A program made the position numbers and the translations under genes. Shown here piece after piece: positions 1 to 8,627 of a DNA stretch of 64,000 nucleotides. How positions within the stretch are numbered: the stretch's first letter is position 1; the number at the start of each line of letters is the position of its first letter. Origin of the DNA: an uncultured Lachnospiraceae bacterium (GTDB lineage Bacteria > Bacillota > Clostridia > Lachnospirales > Lachnospiraceae); assembly GCA_910584965.1 (NCBI GenBank), contig CAJUDZ010000010.1, forward strand, positions 1-64,000, given 5' to 3'. Below the pieces are notes generated by a model. That model saw only the letters and a list, made by a program, of their open reading frames with translations, did not search any database and was not told the origin of the DNA.

Positions 1-53
1 TATTGTCACATATTTATCCTTTACAGTCGAGGTACGCACTATCTACCGTTTAC

Positions 54-332
54 TTATAAAAAGAAGCTCGTCTTGTCATCCTCTCTCCCCCAAAACTCTT
101 TATTAAGCCATTTTTCCTGGCGGCTTTTGAAGATGATCACAGAGTCTTCTTGTTTGTCAATATACGTCTTTAATTCCTGTTGTAATTTTGTCAATTGGAC
201 CTTTGTGATTTCACCTTCGAAAACAGAGTTTTGAATATGAGACAAATATTTTTTACAAATTTTAAACACATGCGACCAACGTTTCTGTCCATTATTGTTT
301 TTACTGATATCATATACTAAAACCACATACAT
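54..332 (-). CDS. cas2: CRISPR-associated endonuclease Cas2
   Basis: Cas2 is the small ferredoxin-fold partner of Cas1 in the spacer-integration complex. The 92-residue protein opens with the family pattern MYVVLVYDIS, in which Asp8 is the conserved acidic residue of the first strand, and has the usual length. It is the last gene of the cas operon. The start ATG follows the cas1 TAA almost directly, and its ribosome site (GGTGG) lies in the cas1 3' end, so the two are translationally coupled. Only 53 bases of the window remain downstream and they hold no recognisable CRISPR repeat. Confidence 0.95.
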   Translation of the reverse strand: MYVVLVYDISKNNNGQKRWSHVFKICKKYLSHIQNSVFEGEITKVQLTKLQQELKTYIDKQEDSVIIFKSRQEKWLNKEFWGREDDKTSFFL

Positions 333-335
333 ACA

Positions 336-1328
336 TTACCACCATATTTTAAATCCTTCATATTCCTTTTCACCAATCAGATGCTTTATCAGTTTATACG
401 CTTCGAGCCGAATTAAATATTGATAACTCACCTGTTTTCCAAGTTCCTTGTGATTAATCGTCTTTTTGAGGCGTTCCTCCAATTCCCGCACAATCAGCGC
501 CGACGCATCTTTTGTTAAATGCAGAAAATTTAGGTCTTTTGTAAAACTTTCTTCTGTGATCTGCTTTCGATTCAGCAGGGCAAAAATCAATCTGTCTCCT
601 ATCAGCGGCTTAAAAACCTCTGCAATGTCAAGACAAAGTGAATATCTGCGCACACCCGGTTCGTGCAGATAGCTGATTGTCGGATTCAGCTGTGTGCGAT
701 AGATCTCGCTCAGAACCTTTGCATAAATCAGTGAATTAACAAAAGAAATCAGTGAATTGATCATATTATCCGGCGGACGCATCACGCGTTTTTCAAAATG
801 AATTTCCTGATCTACAATGACATTCCAAGCCGCATAATAGTTTTTTCTGATATTTCCTTCTATTCCCATCAATTCTTCAACCGTCCGGGTATACGGAAGT
901 TTCTTTCTCAAATCATCCATTTCCGCCATATAACCGGAAACATCTTTTCCACGCCCGTTATAATAGCGAAGATTTCGGTAGATATTATCAGCGGCCGCTT
1001 CAATAAATTTCCGGGCGATCTTCATCCGTTTTTCATAGTCAATATAATGCTCTGCCTGTTTTACAAGCAGCTGACCGGCCAACAGTTTTTCTTTCGGATA
1101 AAAACTCCCGGTATAAAAATGATAATAATTAAAAAAATGTACAGGTATTCCGTACTGCGATATGTAATTGATAAAAGCCGTATTAAATGTCATTTCAGAC
1201 ATCACATAAATATCATCAATGCGCTCTATTGGAATATCTCTTTTTTCTCCTTCCGAAGAAACAAATTGTAACGTATTATCTTTTCTCCTAAGATCCCCAT
1301 TGTTATAAACATAAAAACTCTGTCCCAT
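336..1328 (-). CDS. cas1: CRISPR-associated endonuclease/integrase Cas1 (type I-B)
   Basis: Cas1 is the metal-dependent integrase that inserts new spacers at the leader end of the array. The 330-residue protein has the N-terminal beta domain and then the alpha-helical catalytic domain. The expected metal ligands are visible: Glu in GIEGNIRKNYY (about residue 156), His in YLHEPG (about 223) and Asp in SLCLDIAEVFKP (about 235). The ATG has a GAGGG site 7 bases upstream. It lies about 100 bases downstream of cas4 and directly upstream of cas2, giving a complete adaptation module in one transcript. Confidence 0.96.
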   Translation of the reverse strand: MGQSFYVYNNGDLRRKDNTLQFVSSEGEKRDIPIERIDDIYVMSEMTFNTAFINYISQYGIPVHFFNYYHFYTGSFYPKEKLLAGQLLVKQAEHYIDYEKRMKIARKFIEAAADNIYRNLRYYNGRGKDVSGYMAEMDDLRKKLPYTRTVEELMGIEGNIRKNYYAAWNVIVDQEIHFEKRVMRPPDNMINSLISFVNSLIYAKVLSEIYRTQLNPTISYLHEPGVRRYSLCLDIAEVFKPLIGDRLIFALLNRKQITEESFTKDLNFLHLTKDASALIVRELEERLKKTINHKELGKQVSYQYLIRLEAYKLIKHLIGEKEYEGFKIWW

Positions 1329-1432
1329 ATTTATCCCTCATAATTTCGCTATCATTGCCAGACGCTCCTATATCATTACAATCCCCAATCCTTCCCGTCT
1401 TTCTTTTCTCATACGATAATCGCTAAGTAACA

Positions 1433-1927
1433 TCATATCACGCATAAATCATAATATGCACATTTTTCGCAGATTTTCCGGGAGGTAAACCGGGGCGGCT
1501 TGGTCTGTGCCTTCATTGCAATGATATCCCGTATGACTTTTTCCAATTGTTCTCTGTCTTCTTCTGTCAGTTCAACAACAAGATTTTTCTTTAAAAGAGG
1601 ATAATCAATTTTGGCCTTTAATCCATTTACCCCGCGCTGCTTCAGATAGTACAGGTAATACTTCACCTGCCATATACCCGCTTCTTCCATCGCACGGCTC
1701 TTTTTGATCTCGTGAAGCTCTTTCTGTTCTCTGATAAAATCAACGTTTATCACATTGTCGATATTGATATGTTTATCGTCTCTTCGATAACTGTTTTCAT
1801 CCAGCAGTTTCCCAAGCATCACGTTTTCATTTTCATTTTCCATATTGATTTCATGGATAAAATACCACAATTTCCTTCTGCATACAAAATAGTAATAAAC
1901 CATGACACCCGTAATTCGCTCTTCCAT
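1433..1927 (-). CDS. cas4: CRISPR-associated exonuclease Cas4
   Basis: Cas4 is a RecB-family nuclease with an Fe-S cluster that trims prespacers and helps select PAM-containing ends. The 164-residue protein shows the nuclease motif HEIKKS, the QVKYYLYYL motif (QxxxY type) and the cysteines for the cluster: one N-terminal (YYFVCRRKLW) and three at the C-terminus (CEKCAYYDLC). The start was placed at MEERITG, because GGGAGG lies 7 bases before it; an in-frame ATG five codons earlier lacks a site. It sits between cas3 and cas1 in the same operon. Confidence 0.94.
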   Translation of the reverse strand: MEERITGVMVYYYFVCRRKLWYFIHEINMENENENVMLGKLLDENSYRRDDKHINIDNVINVDFIREQKELHEIKKSRAMEEAGIWQVKYYLYYLKQRGVNGLKAKIDYPLLKKNLVVELTEEDREQLEKVIRDIIAMKAQTKPPRFTSRKICEKCAYYDLCVI

Positions 1928-2054
1928 GTCAACACCTCCCATATACGGAAAAACACATACTTTTTCCTCAGCCGGCTTTCAGACGCGCAAATATATCACT
2001 GATCGGAGGACTTCGGCCGGTCGGAAATTTCCTATGAAATAAAAAACCGCCCTA

Positions 2055-4256
2055 TCACAAAAGAAACTCCTCGTCCTCCATTTTATCCAGCAACAGGCCA
2101 GGCCCCGTTTCGCCGTTAAAATCATATTTCAGCTTTGTCCGATGAATATCGAACAAAGCAATCGTTTCTTTATCGATGCCGCCCGGAAGTCCGCTGCGTG
2201 GATTGATGCTTAATGTCAGCTCTGCCAGCCGGGCCTTTTTCAGGCTTCGTATGCCTTTATCGGCATGCCCTGTGCGGAACAGTTCCTGAATCTCCTCTAT
2301 TTCCGCAAGATTAGCAAGGTAAATATTCTCCGGAATCACCGTAATGCTCTGAATCCCGCGGAAATTTTTCCGTGATTCTTCCATATTATATTCGGCCGGC
2401 CATAAATCACCAAGATGAGCCAGGTTCTTTTCTATCTGCTTGAAATATTTTGTTCTTTTTATGCGGTCCACATCATAGACCGCGTTGATGTATGCCGTTT
2501 TTCCGGCTTCGGAAAGCAGTTCCCCGTCTTTTTCCTGCAGCAGTTTTATGGAACGGTCATAAATATCTTTATCGTAGATTATTCCCCGCCCGGAATGATT
2601 ATGGTATACGATAATATTCGGCTCTGAAGTATCTTTTTTCCCCGCTCTGTTGCATCTTCCCATTCTCTGGAGCAGGCTGTCCGCCGTACACATTTCGGTA
2701 TACAGTATGTCAAAATCAATATCAAGGCTCGCCTCAACGATCTGCGTCGTCACCCAGATGCCTGTTTTCTGTTCACCGGCAGAAAAATCCATGATTTTTC
2801 TTTCCAGTATTTTCCTGTGGGCCCTGATATAGCGGGAGTGCAAAAGACCGGGGTTCAGGCCCTCTCCTGTTAATTTTTGATATACATGCTGCGCTTTGGA
2901 AACCGTATTGCAGATCACCAGGACTTTTTTGCAACGCGCCGCATCCGCTATCTCTTCGTAATCAAAATCATCCTTTACAATCTTCAGCCTGTGCCGAATG
3001 TACTCGGCCTCCCCCGCAAAATCATGCCAAACATAATCCCGGTCTTCCATCAGTCCGCTTTCTCTCATGAAGTATTGCAGCACCGGAGGAAATGTTGCGG
3101 TGATGACAGCAAACTTTCCTCCCATTCGCTTAATTTCCGAAAGTCCGAACAGCAATGCCGCAACGACTCTCGGCTCATATGACTGAATTTCATCGATAAC
3201 GATTTTGGAATATTTTAATGTCGCCGCAAAGATTTCCGTACCGAGCGCCTTATAGACAAAACGGAACAGCTGGTCTACCGTGCATACCGTCAGCGGACAG
3301 GAAAATCGCTTCGCCTTTTCGTAATTCCGATAGCCATCCTTCAAATCTTCCGCCTCTTTCAGATAATCGTTCAGACTGTCGGAATGCAGCAGCGCTGCGT
3401 CTTCATACCGGTAATTTTTCCGGATTCTCTGATAAATTGCATCGGACGAAACTTTTAACGGGAGCGTATAGAATCCTTTTTCCCCATTTAGCCAGAGAAG
3501 CGCCGCTTCTGTCTTGCCGGAGCCCGTCGGCGCTGTCATGACAATATTCCGTTCTCTGTTCTCCATCATGAATTTCTGTGCCGGCCGAAATTTTCCCGCC
3601 CATTTTTCTTCAATATTGCCGCAAAGCCTTCTATCCGCCAGATCGGAGGCTGTTTCCGCCGCTTCGTTTCCGGCGCTGACCGTCCAGTCAAACTTATTCA
3701 GCATCCCTTTCACAAGCATATATTCGCACCATACGCTTTCCTTTGGGCGTATGTAAGCGTTTTGGTTCCGGTCTGAAAACAGCAGAAAATTCCTGTTGGC
3801 CATGTTTAAAGTGACTGTATCGTCCTGCAGATATTCCCGCACATGACTCAGATAAAACTGTTCACAGTACGTTTTCAGCGTTTCTCCGTCATAAACGTCC
3901 GGGCGTGTATGGTGATAATAAACCGCCGTAAGAAGCACACTGAAATCCGCCTGCGTGAACTGTGGATTTTCACTGAAAAACGCCTCTTTCGACAAAAGAA
4001 GCGCGCTCAGGAAACCATGAGAAATCTGTTCCTGTTTTGTTTTTTCCAGAGCCGGATTTACCAATGTCTGAAAAATATAATTTGCTTTTCCGATATCATG
4101 AAAACGGCAGGCAAGCAAGATCAGTTTCTTCTCCTTATCGCTGAAATAACGGCCGTATTGTTCAAAAAATGCTTCCGCGCACCGGACTGTTTCTTCGATA
4201 TGCTCCCGAAGCGTCTTATGCTCCGTCCCTGCCGGAGATTTTGCATAATATTCCAT
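2055..4256 (-). CDS. cas3: CRISPR-associated helicase/nuclease Cas3 (HD-helicase fusion)
   Basis: Cas3 is recruited to Cascade-bound target DNA, then unwinds and degrades it. The N-terminal HD nuclease domain shows His19 and the FHDIGK motif (His53-Asp54), with further histidines in ISHGF and YYHHTRP. The superfamily 2 helicase follows: Walker A APTGSGKT (about 242-249), DEIQ in place of DEAH (about 355), TATFP, and the arginine-finger motif QRMGRCNRAGK. The start at MEYYAKS has GAGGGAG about 8 bases upstream. An upstream in-frame ATG at 4355 overlaps the cas5 stop as ATGA, but would add 33 arginine-rich residues unlike the family, so it is less likely. Confidence 0.95.
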   Translation of the reverse strand: MEYYAKSPAGTEHKTLREHIEETVRCAEAFFEQYGRYFSDKEKKLILLACRFHDIGKANYIFQTLVNPALEKTKQEQISHGFLSALLLSKEAFFSENPQFTQADFSVLLTAVYYHHTRPDVYDGETLKTYCEQFYLSHVREYLQDDTVTLNMANRNFLLFSDRNQNAYIRPKESVWCEYMLVKGMLNKFDWTVSAGNEAAETASDLADRRLCGNIEEKWAGKFRPAQKFMMENRERNIVMTAPTGSGKTEAALLWLNGEKGFYTLPLKVSSDAIYQRIRKNYRYEDAALLHSDSLNDYLKEAEDLKDGYRNYEKAKRFSCPLTVCTVDQLFRFVYKALGTEIFAATLKYSKIVIDEIQSYEPRVVAALLFGLSEIKRMGGKFAVITATFPPVLQYFMRESGLMEDRDYVWHDFAGEAEYIRHRLKIVKDDFDYEEIADAARCKKVLVICNTVSKAQHVYQKLTGEGLNPGLLHSRYIRAHRKILERKIMDFSAGEQKTGIWVTTQIVEASLDIDFDILYTEMCTADSLLQRMGRCNRAGKKDTSEPNIIVYHNHSGRGIIYDKDIYDRSIKLLQEKDGELLSEAGKTAYINAVYDVDRIKRTKYFKQIEKNLAHLGDLWPAEYNMEESRKNFRGIQSITVIPENIYLANLAEIEEIQELFRTGHADKGIRSLKKARLAELTLSINPRSGLPGGIDKETIALFDIHRTKLKYDFNGETGPGLLLDKMEDEEFLL

Positions 4257-4351
4257 TTCCGCTCTCCCTCGCCTTACGACGCATCCTCTCATCAGACGCC
4301 TGCGGGCGTTTCTGCTCTGTACCGCCCGCGTCTTCTGTATTCCCGCCGCTC

Positions 4352-5071
4352 TCATGCCAGCGCCGCGATGTCTTTATAACGATCCACAAGCACGTTGTCC
4401 AGCGTTCCTCCATGTGGAAAATAATACGCCCGCACTTTGCCGTTCTCCGCTTTCCAGCGGCGCAGCCCCTGTTTTGTAATTTCATACTCTCTGGTGAGCG
4501 TATAAGCAGTCATACATCTATTCCCGATATCAACAGAATTTACGGGGATATAAATATCATTGCGCGCTGTTATCCCGTTTTCTTTCCAAAGCTCCACAAT
4601 CTCCACATTTCTGATATCCAGTATATCTTCGTGCCGGCCAAGCGCGAGATAAACCGGCGGATTTTGCAGCGACCGGAAGACGGTATCGAAATCTTCTTCC
4701 GCCGGCACAATATGCAGAATCATCTCATTCCGGCAGATCAGCTCTACATGGGCCACGCCTTTAAAAGCCCCATAATCCCGGTTCTTCTCCCGAATACAGA
4801 TCTGATGCCGCGCACTTTCGTATTTCGTATCAAAAGAAAAAGAATATCTCGTGTATAATTCGGACACCGATCCTGCATTTTTCCCCTGAACGCTTATTTT
4901 CATCGGATGGAATTCGCCCTTTGGGTAACCGCACGCCGTATGAATCATACCGAGCACCGTCGAATAGGGCGGCAGGGGGTAGGATTCTTTAATGATAAAA
5001 CTGCTCGGTTTACGGTAATTGACCAGATTTTGAAAACACTCAACTCTAATTGCTTTCTCCATAATAATCAT
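4352..5071 (-). CDS. cas5: Cascade subunit Cas5 (type I-B, Cas5t/Tneap)
   Basis: Cas5 caps the 5' handle of the crRNA in Cascade. The 239-residue protein begins MIIMEKAIRVECFQNLVNYR and carries the N-terminal RAMP motif region, including the PPYSTVLGMIHTACGYPKGE segment typical of the Cas5t/Cst group. It overlaps the end of cas7 by 26 bases (17 if ATG 5062 is used); the GAAGG/AAGTGG purine run inside cas7 can serve either ATG. Its stop lies just before the cas3 reading frame. The gene order cas8-cas7-cas5 supports a type I-B Tneap assignment. Confidence 0.92.
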   Translation of the reverse strand: MIIMEKAIRVECFQNLVNYRKPSSFIIKESYPLPPYSTVLGMIHTACGYPKGEFHPMKISVQGKNAGSVSELYTRYSFSFDTKYESARHQICIREKNRDYGAFKGVAHVELICRNEMILHIVPAEEDFDTVFRSLQNPPVYLALGRHEDILDIRNVEIVELWKENGITARNDIYIPVNSVDIGNRCMTAYTLTREYEITKQGLRRWKAENGKVRAYYFPHGGTLDNVLVDRYKDIAALA

Positions 5072-5930
5072 CCACTTCCTTCTTCAACTGGCGGAAAACA
5101 TCCGCAACGGAACCCGCTTTCAGGGTCTGTTTCAATTCGGATTCATTGGCAAAAATACCGCTTGTCAGTCCGACATGCGTATTCTCTTTGATATCATCGC
5201 TGCTTTCCAGAATTTCCATCAACGTTTTTACGAATATGCTTCCCTTTTCCAAAAAGATTCTGTTCTCAAAAAAGGGATTTTTTCTTTCATAACGGCCGCC
5301 GATCACAAAAACCGGCGTCAGGTTTTCACGCCTGCCTTTAATATCCCGATACAAAAACTGAACGGTATCGAGGAATGTTTTCATCCGCTCCGCCCGTTCC
5401 GCTTCCGGTATGGAAATCTCTCCGTCGATACCGATTCTTTCAAGATCGACCGTAATGGAATAAGCATAAAAAGCACGGTGGATTTCGCTCTGCGCAATAC
5501 CGTTTTCAAGATTCTGTCTTCTGGCCAGCCCCATATTGGTCAAAAACTCCAGATCGCTCTGATAGGGTTCCAGCGCAACCGCATTGCTGAGCCTTACGAC
5601 CGCACTTCTCGTCGATGCGCCGCCTTTCTCATTTTTTCCTTCTTCTTTGGAGCTCGTTTTCATATAACCGAACAAATCGATTTCCGGATAATCCCGAATC
5701 GTCGCCGACGGCGCAAACTGTACCACGCCGCTATTCCCGTCGACCGGCGTGGTATCCCATCCTGCCTGCTGCATCATATTGTAGCGCATGGCCTGTCTGG
5801 AAATATAAGTATACTGTTCGTAATTGCCCCTTGACATTTTTTTCAGAGCGGAGATATTGCCGACTCCCTCGCCATAGTTTGCGCTTTCCGCCAGAAAAAC
5901 CATTGTTAATGTCAATCCCTGTCTATTCAT
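5046..5930 (-). CDS. cas7: Cascade backbone Cas7 (Cst2/DevR family, type I-B)
   Basis: Cas7 polymerises along the crRNA spacer to form the Cascade backbone. The 294-residue protein opens with LTLTMVFLAESANYGEGVGN and includes the Cst2/DevR-like fingerprint around NRGNYEQYTYISRQAMRYN (read SRGNYEQYTYISRQAMRYN) and the segment ALEPYQSDLEFLTNMG. The ATG is preceded by AGGAGG at 9 bases. It overlaps the end of cas8 by 8 bases and the start of cas5, as expected for a stoichiometric complex read from one message. Confidence 0.93.
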   Translation of the reverse strand: MNRQGLTLTMVFLAESANYGEGVGNISALKKMSRGNYEQYTYISRQAMRYNMMQQAGWDTTPVDGNSGVVQFAPSATIRDYPEIDLFGYMKTSSKEEGKNEKGGASTRSAVVRLSNAVALEPYQSDLEFLTNMGLARRQNLENGIAQSEIHRAFYAYSITVDLERIGIDGEISIPEAERAERMKTFLDTVQFLYRDIKGRRENLTPVFVIGGRYERKNPFFENRIFLEKGSIFVKTLMEILESSDDIKENTHVGLTSGIFANESELKQTLKAGSVADVFRQLKKEVDDYYGESN

Positions 5931-7677
5931 TTGTTACTTCCTCCTTTTTCTCATAATGGCTCCCCTGCAGACCGAGCAGGAAAGCATAGCCGTACTCTGT
6001 AAACGTATCTTTATCCTTCAAAAACTCTATGAACGCATTCGGGACCTGAAGTTTTGTCGAACAGTATACCCGCATGATAATCTCCATGAAATGTTCTACA
6101 TTTCCCACCGACAGGGCATTTAACAACTGATAAACCGTTCCTCTGATACAGGCGTCATCGTTTGTCCCTTTTGCCCCCAGCAATTCATTCCTTAATTGAT
6201 ATCCCTCGTCTCTCACTCTGTAACGGTTCATCAGTGCACCTCCTGTTTTTTCTCCGCTGTCTTTCGATAGCAGCCTTGTCCTGAGCTGGACATCATATAC
6301 AAACGCCGCTCTGAACAAAGCGCTTTCACTTCCGTTTACTTTATCCAGCGCCATTTTCAGCAGCCGGTTGATCACCGCATACTGACTGCAATATCTCAAC
6401 ATGTTCAAAATAACATTTTCATGAATGTTCCAGAAGTCTTTTCCGGTCTTCATATAAGGATAATGACTCAGCATGTTCAGATCTTTCCGGATATTCTCAT
6501 CCTGTAACAGCATAAGAACATCTTTGGAAATCACATCGAAAGTGTACCTGTCGTTTTCCCCCATGCCTCTTGTAATCACCTGAATATTGCCGAGCTCACG
6601 GCTTTTTTCTTTCAATAACAGATCGATGGTCCGTGCAATCCAGGAAGCATATTTTTCCTCATCTTCCTGTTCCGCACCCTGTACCAGGCTGCCCCGAAAC
6701 GGATTGGCATCGAACAGCGTTTCCAGGCTCTGGTTCATATTAACGAATACAAAGTTCTTTCCCACCTGTGTAAATCCCAGCGGCGCAAGCGCATATACAT
6801 AAGCGCATACCGGACAGAGCCAGGCGTCCACCTTGCAGTTCCAGAACGCAGAGCGTTTTCTCGTCAGATCGTCCGCCTGATCTTTCATAAAAGCGATCGA
6901 AACCCGCTCTTTCGCATCCATCTTTTCACCGCAGTCGATGCACAGCTCTTTCGCCTTCTCATGTCCGGCCGAAACATACCGAAGCAGCGGCGCGGAAAAA
7001 TCCGCATCAAACGTCTCTTTCATATTTTTCGCGGCGTTTGCCCGCAGCAGAAAACTTTTTCCGTCCCAGAAGCGGTTGATATAATTATAAATAATGCTTT
7101 TCATGGAAAAAGTTTCCTCGCACTGTTCCTGTTCCAGAAACGTCCGGAGCTGCTCCAGTCTGGCGCACAGTTCTTCCGTCTCCAAATTTTCTTTTAATTT
7201 ACTTGTCCGCAGTCTTTCGTATACTTCCGGATTTTCAATTTCCTGTCTGATATTTTCAAATCCTGAGCGATAGCTGTTTGACAGTAGTTTGTCATTGATA
7301 AATTTGAGTTCTTCCCTGCAGTCCTTCTTCTGAAAATCTTCCTGCTCCGCTTTTTCCAGAATGGCATCTATTTTTTCAAGCGCCGCCCGGTAAGCCGTAT
7401 GCTGACCGTACTTTTTGACAAATGCCTGAAAATACATCTTCGTCCAATCGGATTTTTTTACATAATTTCTGTCAAGCCAAAGCCCCTGGCCGTCGCTGGT
7501 CACCCCATAGTCCTGATTCTCTTCGGCTCCGTCTGTTGTCAGCAGGTATTTTAATCCGACAATCCCCGCATTTTTCAGAAAATCGCCGGATGATACCGTT
7601 ATTCTGTCCGCGCTGCCGTCCGGCCGATCAAAGAAATCCGTCTGCCGCGGCTCCTGCAATCCTGTCATTCCGTCCAT
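5923..7677 (-). CDS. cas8b1: Cascade large subunit Cas8b1/Cst1 (type I-B)
   Basis: This is the large Cascade subunit, expected to read the PAM and recruit Cas3. The 584-residue protein has the Cst1 CXXC-CXXC signature: Cys246/Cys249 (CIDCGEK) and Cys288/Cys291 (CPVC), a probable zinc site. The N-terminal part contains SGDFLKNAGIVGLKYLL, typical of the family start. The ATG has AGGAGG 7 bases upstream, overlapping the cas6 stop. Large subunits diverge quickly, so the family call rests on the zinc pattern, the length and the cas6-cas8-cas7-cas5 order. Confidence 0.9.
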   Translation of the reverse strand: MDGMTGLQEPRQTDFFDRPDGSADRITVSSGDFLKNAGIVGLKYLLTTDGAEENQDYGVTSDGQGLWLDRNYVKKSDWTKMYFQAFVKKYGQHTAYRAALEKIDAILEKAEQEDFQKKDCREELKFINDKLLSNSYRSGFENIRQEIENPEVYERLRTSKLKENLETEELCARLEQLRTFLEQEQCEETFSMKSIIYNYINRFWDGKSFLLRANAAKNMKETFDADFSAPLLRYVSAGHEKAKELCIDCGEKMDAKERVSIAFMKDQADDLTRKRSAFWNCKVDAWLCPVCAYVYALAPLGFTQVGKNFVFVNMNQSLETLFDANPFRGSLVQGAEQEDEEKYASWIARTIDLLLKEKSRELGNIQVITRGMGENDRYTFDVISKDVLMLLQDENIRKDLNMLSHYPYMKTGKDFWNIHENVILNMLRYCSQYAVINRLLKMALDKVNGSESALFRAAFVYDVQLRTRLLSKDSGEKTGGALMNRYRVRDEGYQLRNELLGAKGTNDDACIRGTVYQLLNALSVGNVEHFMEIIMRVYCSTKLQVPNAFIEFLKDKDTFTEYGYAFLLGLQGSHYEKKEEVTNE

Positions 7678-7688
7678 TCTAACACCTC

Positions 7689-8411
7689 CTATCCGATAAC
7701 CTCAAATTTCCCATGGCCCTCCGAACGTCTCGCGCCCACCCCCGCATGATACAGGATTGTAAGCAGCCGGCGGGAACCTGTCAGCTTAAAAATCCCAAGA
7801 GAGGCGTCCGTATTCCGGCCAAACACCGGAACGACAACTTTTTTTCCTTTAACCGTCTGTATGGAAAAAGATTCCGCCGCGGCATCCATTCCCATCCTGT
7901 CCAGAAAGACAGCGATATTTTCCCGCAGCGCCTGTTCAAACTCTTCCGATTCACAGGTATAATAAATATCCGTATTATTTTCCGGATTATGCCTTCTGAC
8001 TATCAGCGGGCTCTGCATACGGATTACGATCTGTTCTTCCCGTATTTCCGGAAGCGGCTGTACGCGGACGGAAACCAACGTCATGGAATTATCATTCATT
8101 GGGTATTTTTTTCGTTTCATGAGCTGAAACCCATTAAAAAACATGAGAAGTTCCTGTTGATCTGCATCGGAAAAGAACAAAGAAAAGGCATTGCTTTCCA
8201 GCTCAATTTTCTCTTTTGCAAATTTTGCTCCCGGCAAATAATAAGAAAAGGTATAGCTTTTGAGCACCGATCTGCTTTTGTCATACAGCTTTTCGTAAAA
8301 CGCCTGCGAGCAGGCCTGTGCAGATGCTTTGAAAAAACTGACAATCAGGCGGTCCATTTCACGCGGAAGCCTGTTATTTTCCAATTCAAAAGTCAGTTTA
8401 TACTGGTACAC
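7689..8411 (-). CDS. cas6: CRISPR pre-crRNA endoribonuclease Cas6
   Basis: Cas6 cuts the repeat in the precursor crRNA. The C-terminus has the Cas6 glycine-rich loop (GVGARRSEGHGKFEV). The reading frame is open for 48 codons further upstream, but the best start is GTG at 8411 (VYQYKLTFELEN), which has AGGAGGTGG ending 9 bases before it and gives 240 residues, the normal size. Histidine candidates for catalysis are not obvious in the first 50 residues. It is the first gene of the operon and lies about 45 bases downstream of an extended -10 promoter. Confidence 0.93.
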   Translation of the reverse strand: MYQYKLTFELENNRLPREMDRLIVSFFKASAQACSQAFYEKLYDKSRSVLKSYTFSYYLPGAKFAKEKIELESNAFSLFFSDADQQELLMFFNGFQLMKRKKYPMNDNSMTLVSVRVQPLPEIREEQIVIRMQSPLIVRRHNPENNTDIYYTCESEEFEQALRENIAVFLDRMGMDAAAESFSIQTVKGKKVVVPVFGRNTDASLGIFKLTGSRRLLTILYHAGVGARRSEGHGKFEVIG

Positions 8412-8453
8412 TGATTTTATCCACCTCCTGTCCGGGGTATGTCGTATGAAACG

Positions 8454-8461
8454 AGTATAGC
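8454..8461 (-). promoter_or_regulatory. Candidate extended -10 promoter of the cas operon
   Basis: On the minus strand the bases read TGCTATACT, an extended -10 box (TGnTATAAT type), about 43 bases before the cas6 GTG and directly after the terminator of the GH78 operon. No good -35 is visible, which is common with extended -10 promoters. Confidence 0.45.
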
Positions 8462-8474
8462 ATATTTTGGAACT

Positions 8475-8538
8475 CAAAAAAAGCGGTTCACAGGATTCCT
8501 GCCGTTTTCCAGCCCGGCAGAATATCCTGAAACCGCTT
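8475..8538 (-). terminator. Rho-independent terminator of the GH78 operon
   Basis: A long interrupted stem (AAGCGGTT 8481-8488 with AACCGCTT 8531-8538, inner CAGGAT with ATCCTG and CTGCC with GGCAG) is followed on the minus strand by seven T residues. It insulates the cas operon from the upstream glycosidase operon. Confidence 0.85.
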
Positions 8539-8627
8539 ATCCCGATCGAAATCATTGTATATATCGGCCCTGAATATCTCCTGCGTTATCCACGCGTCCT
8601 GATATTTCCCCGCTTCGCAAGGCCCCG

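Noticed and set aside
1..53. Possible CRISPR repeat or leader next to cas2
   Set aside because: No direct repeat or palindrome of suitable length can be seen in 53 bases; one copy could not be recognised without the array.
4256..4355. Cas3 start at ATG 4355, overlapping the cas5 stop
   Set aside because: The ATGA overlap is attractive, but the added 33 residues are arginine-rich and unlike Cas3, and the ATG at 4256 has a good ribosome site.
8412..8555. Longer Cas6 reading frame from ATG 8555
   Set aside because: It crosses the cas promoter and the terminator of the previous operon; the GTG at 8411 has a perfect ribosome site and gives the family length.
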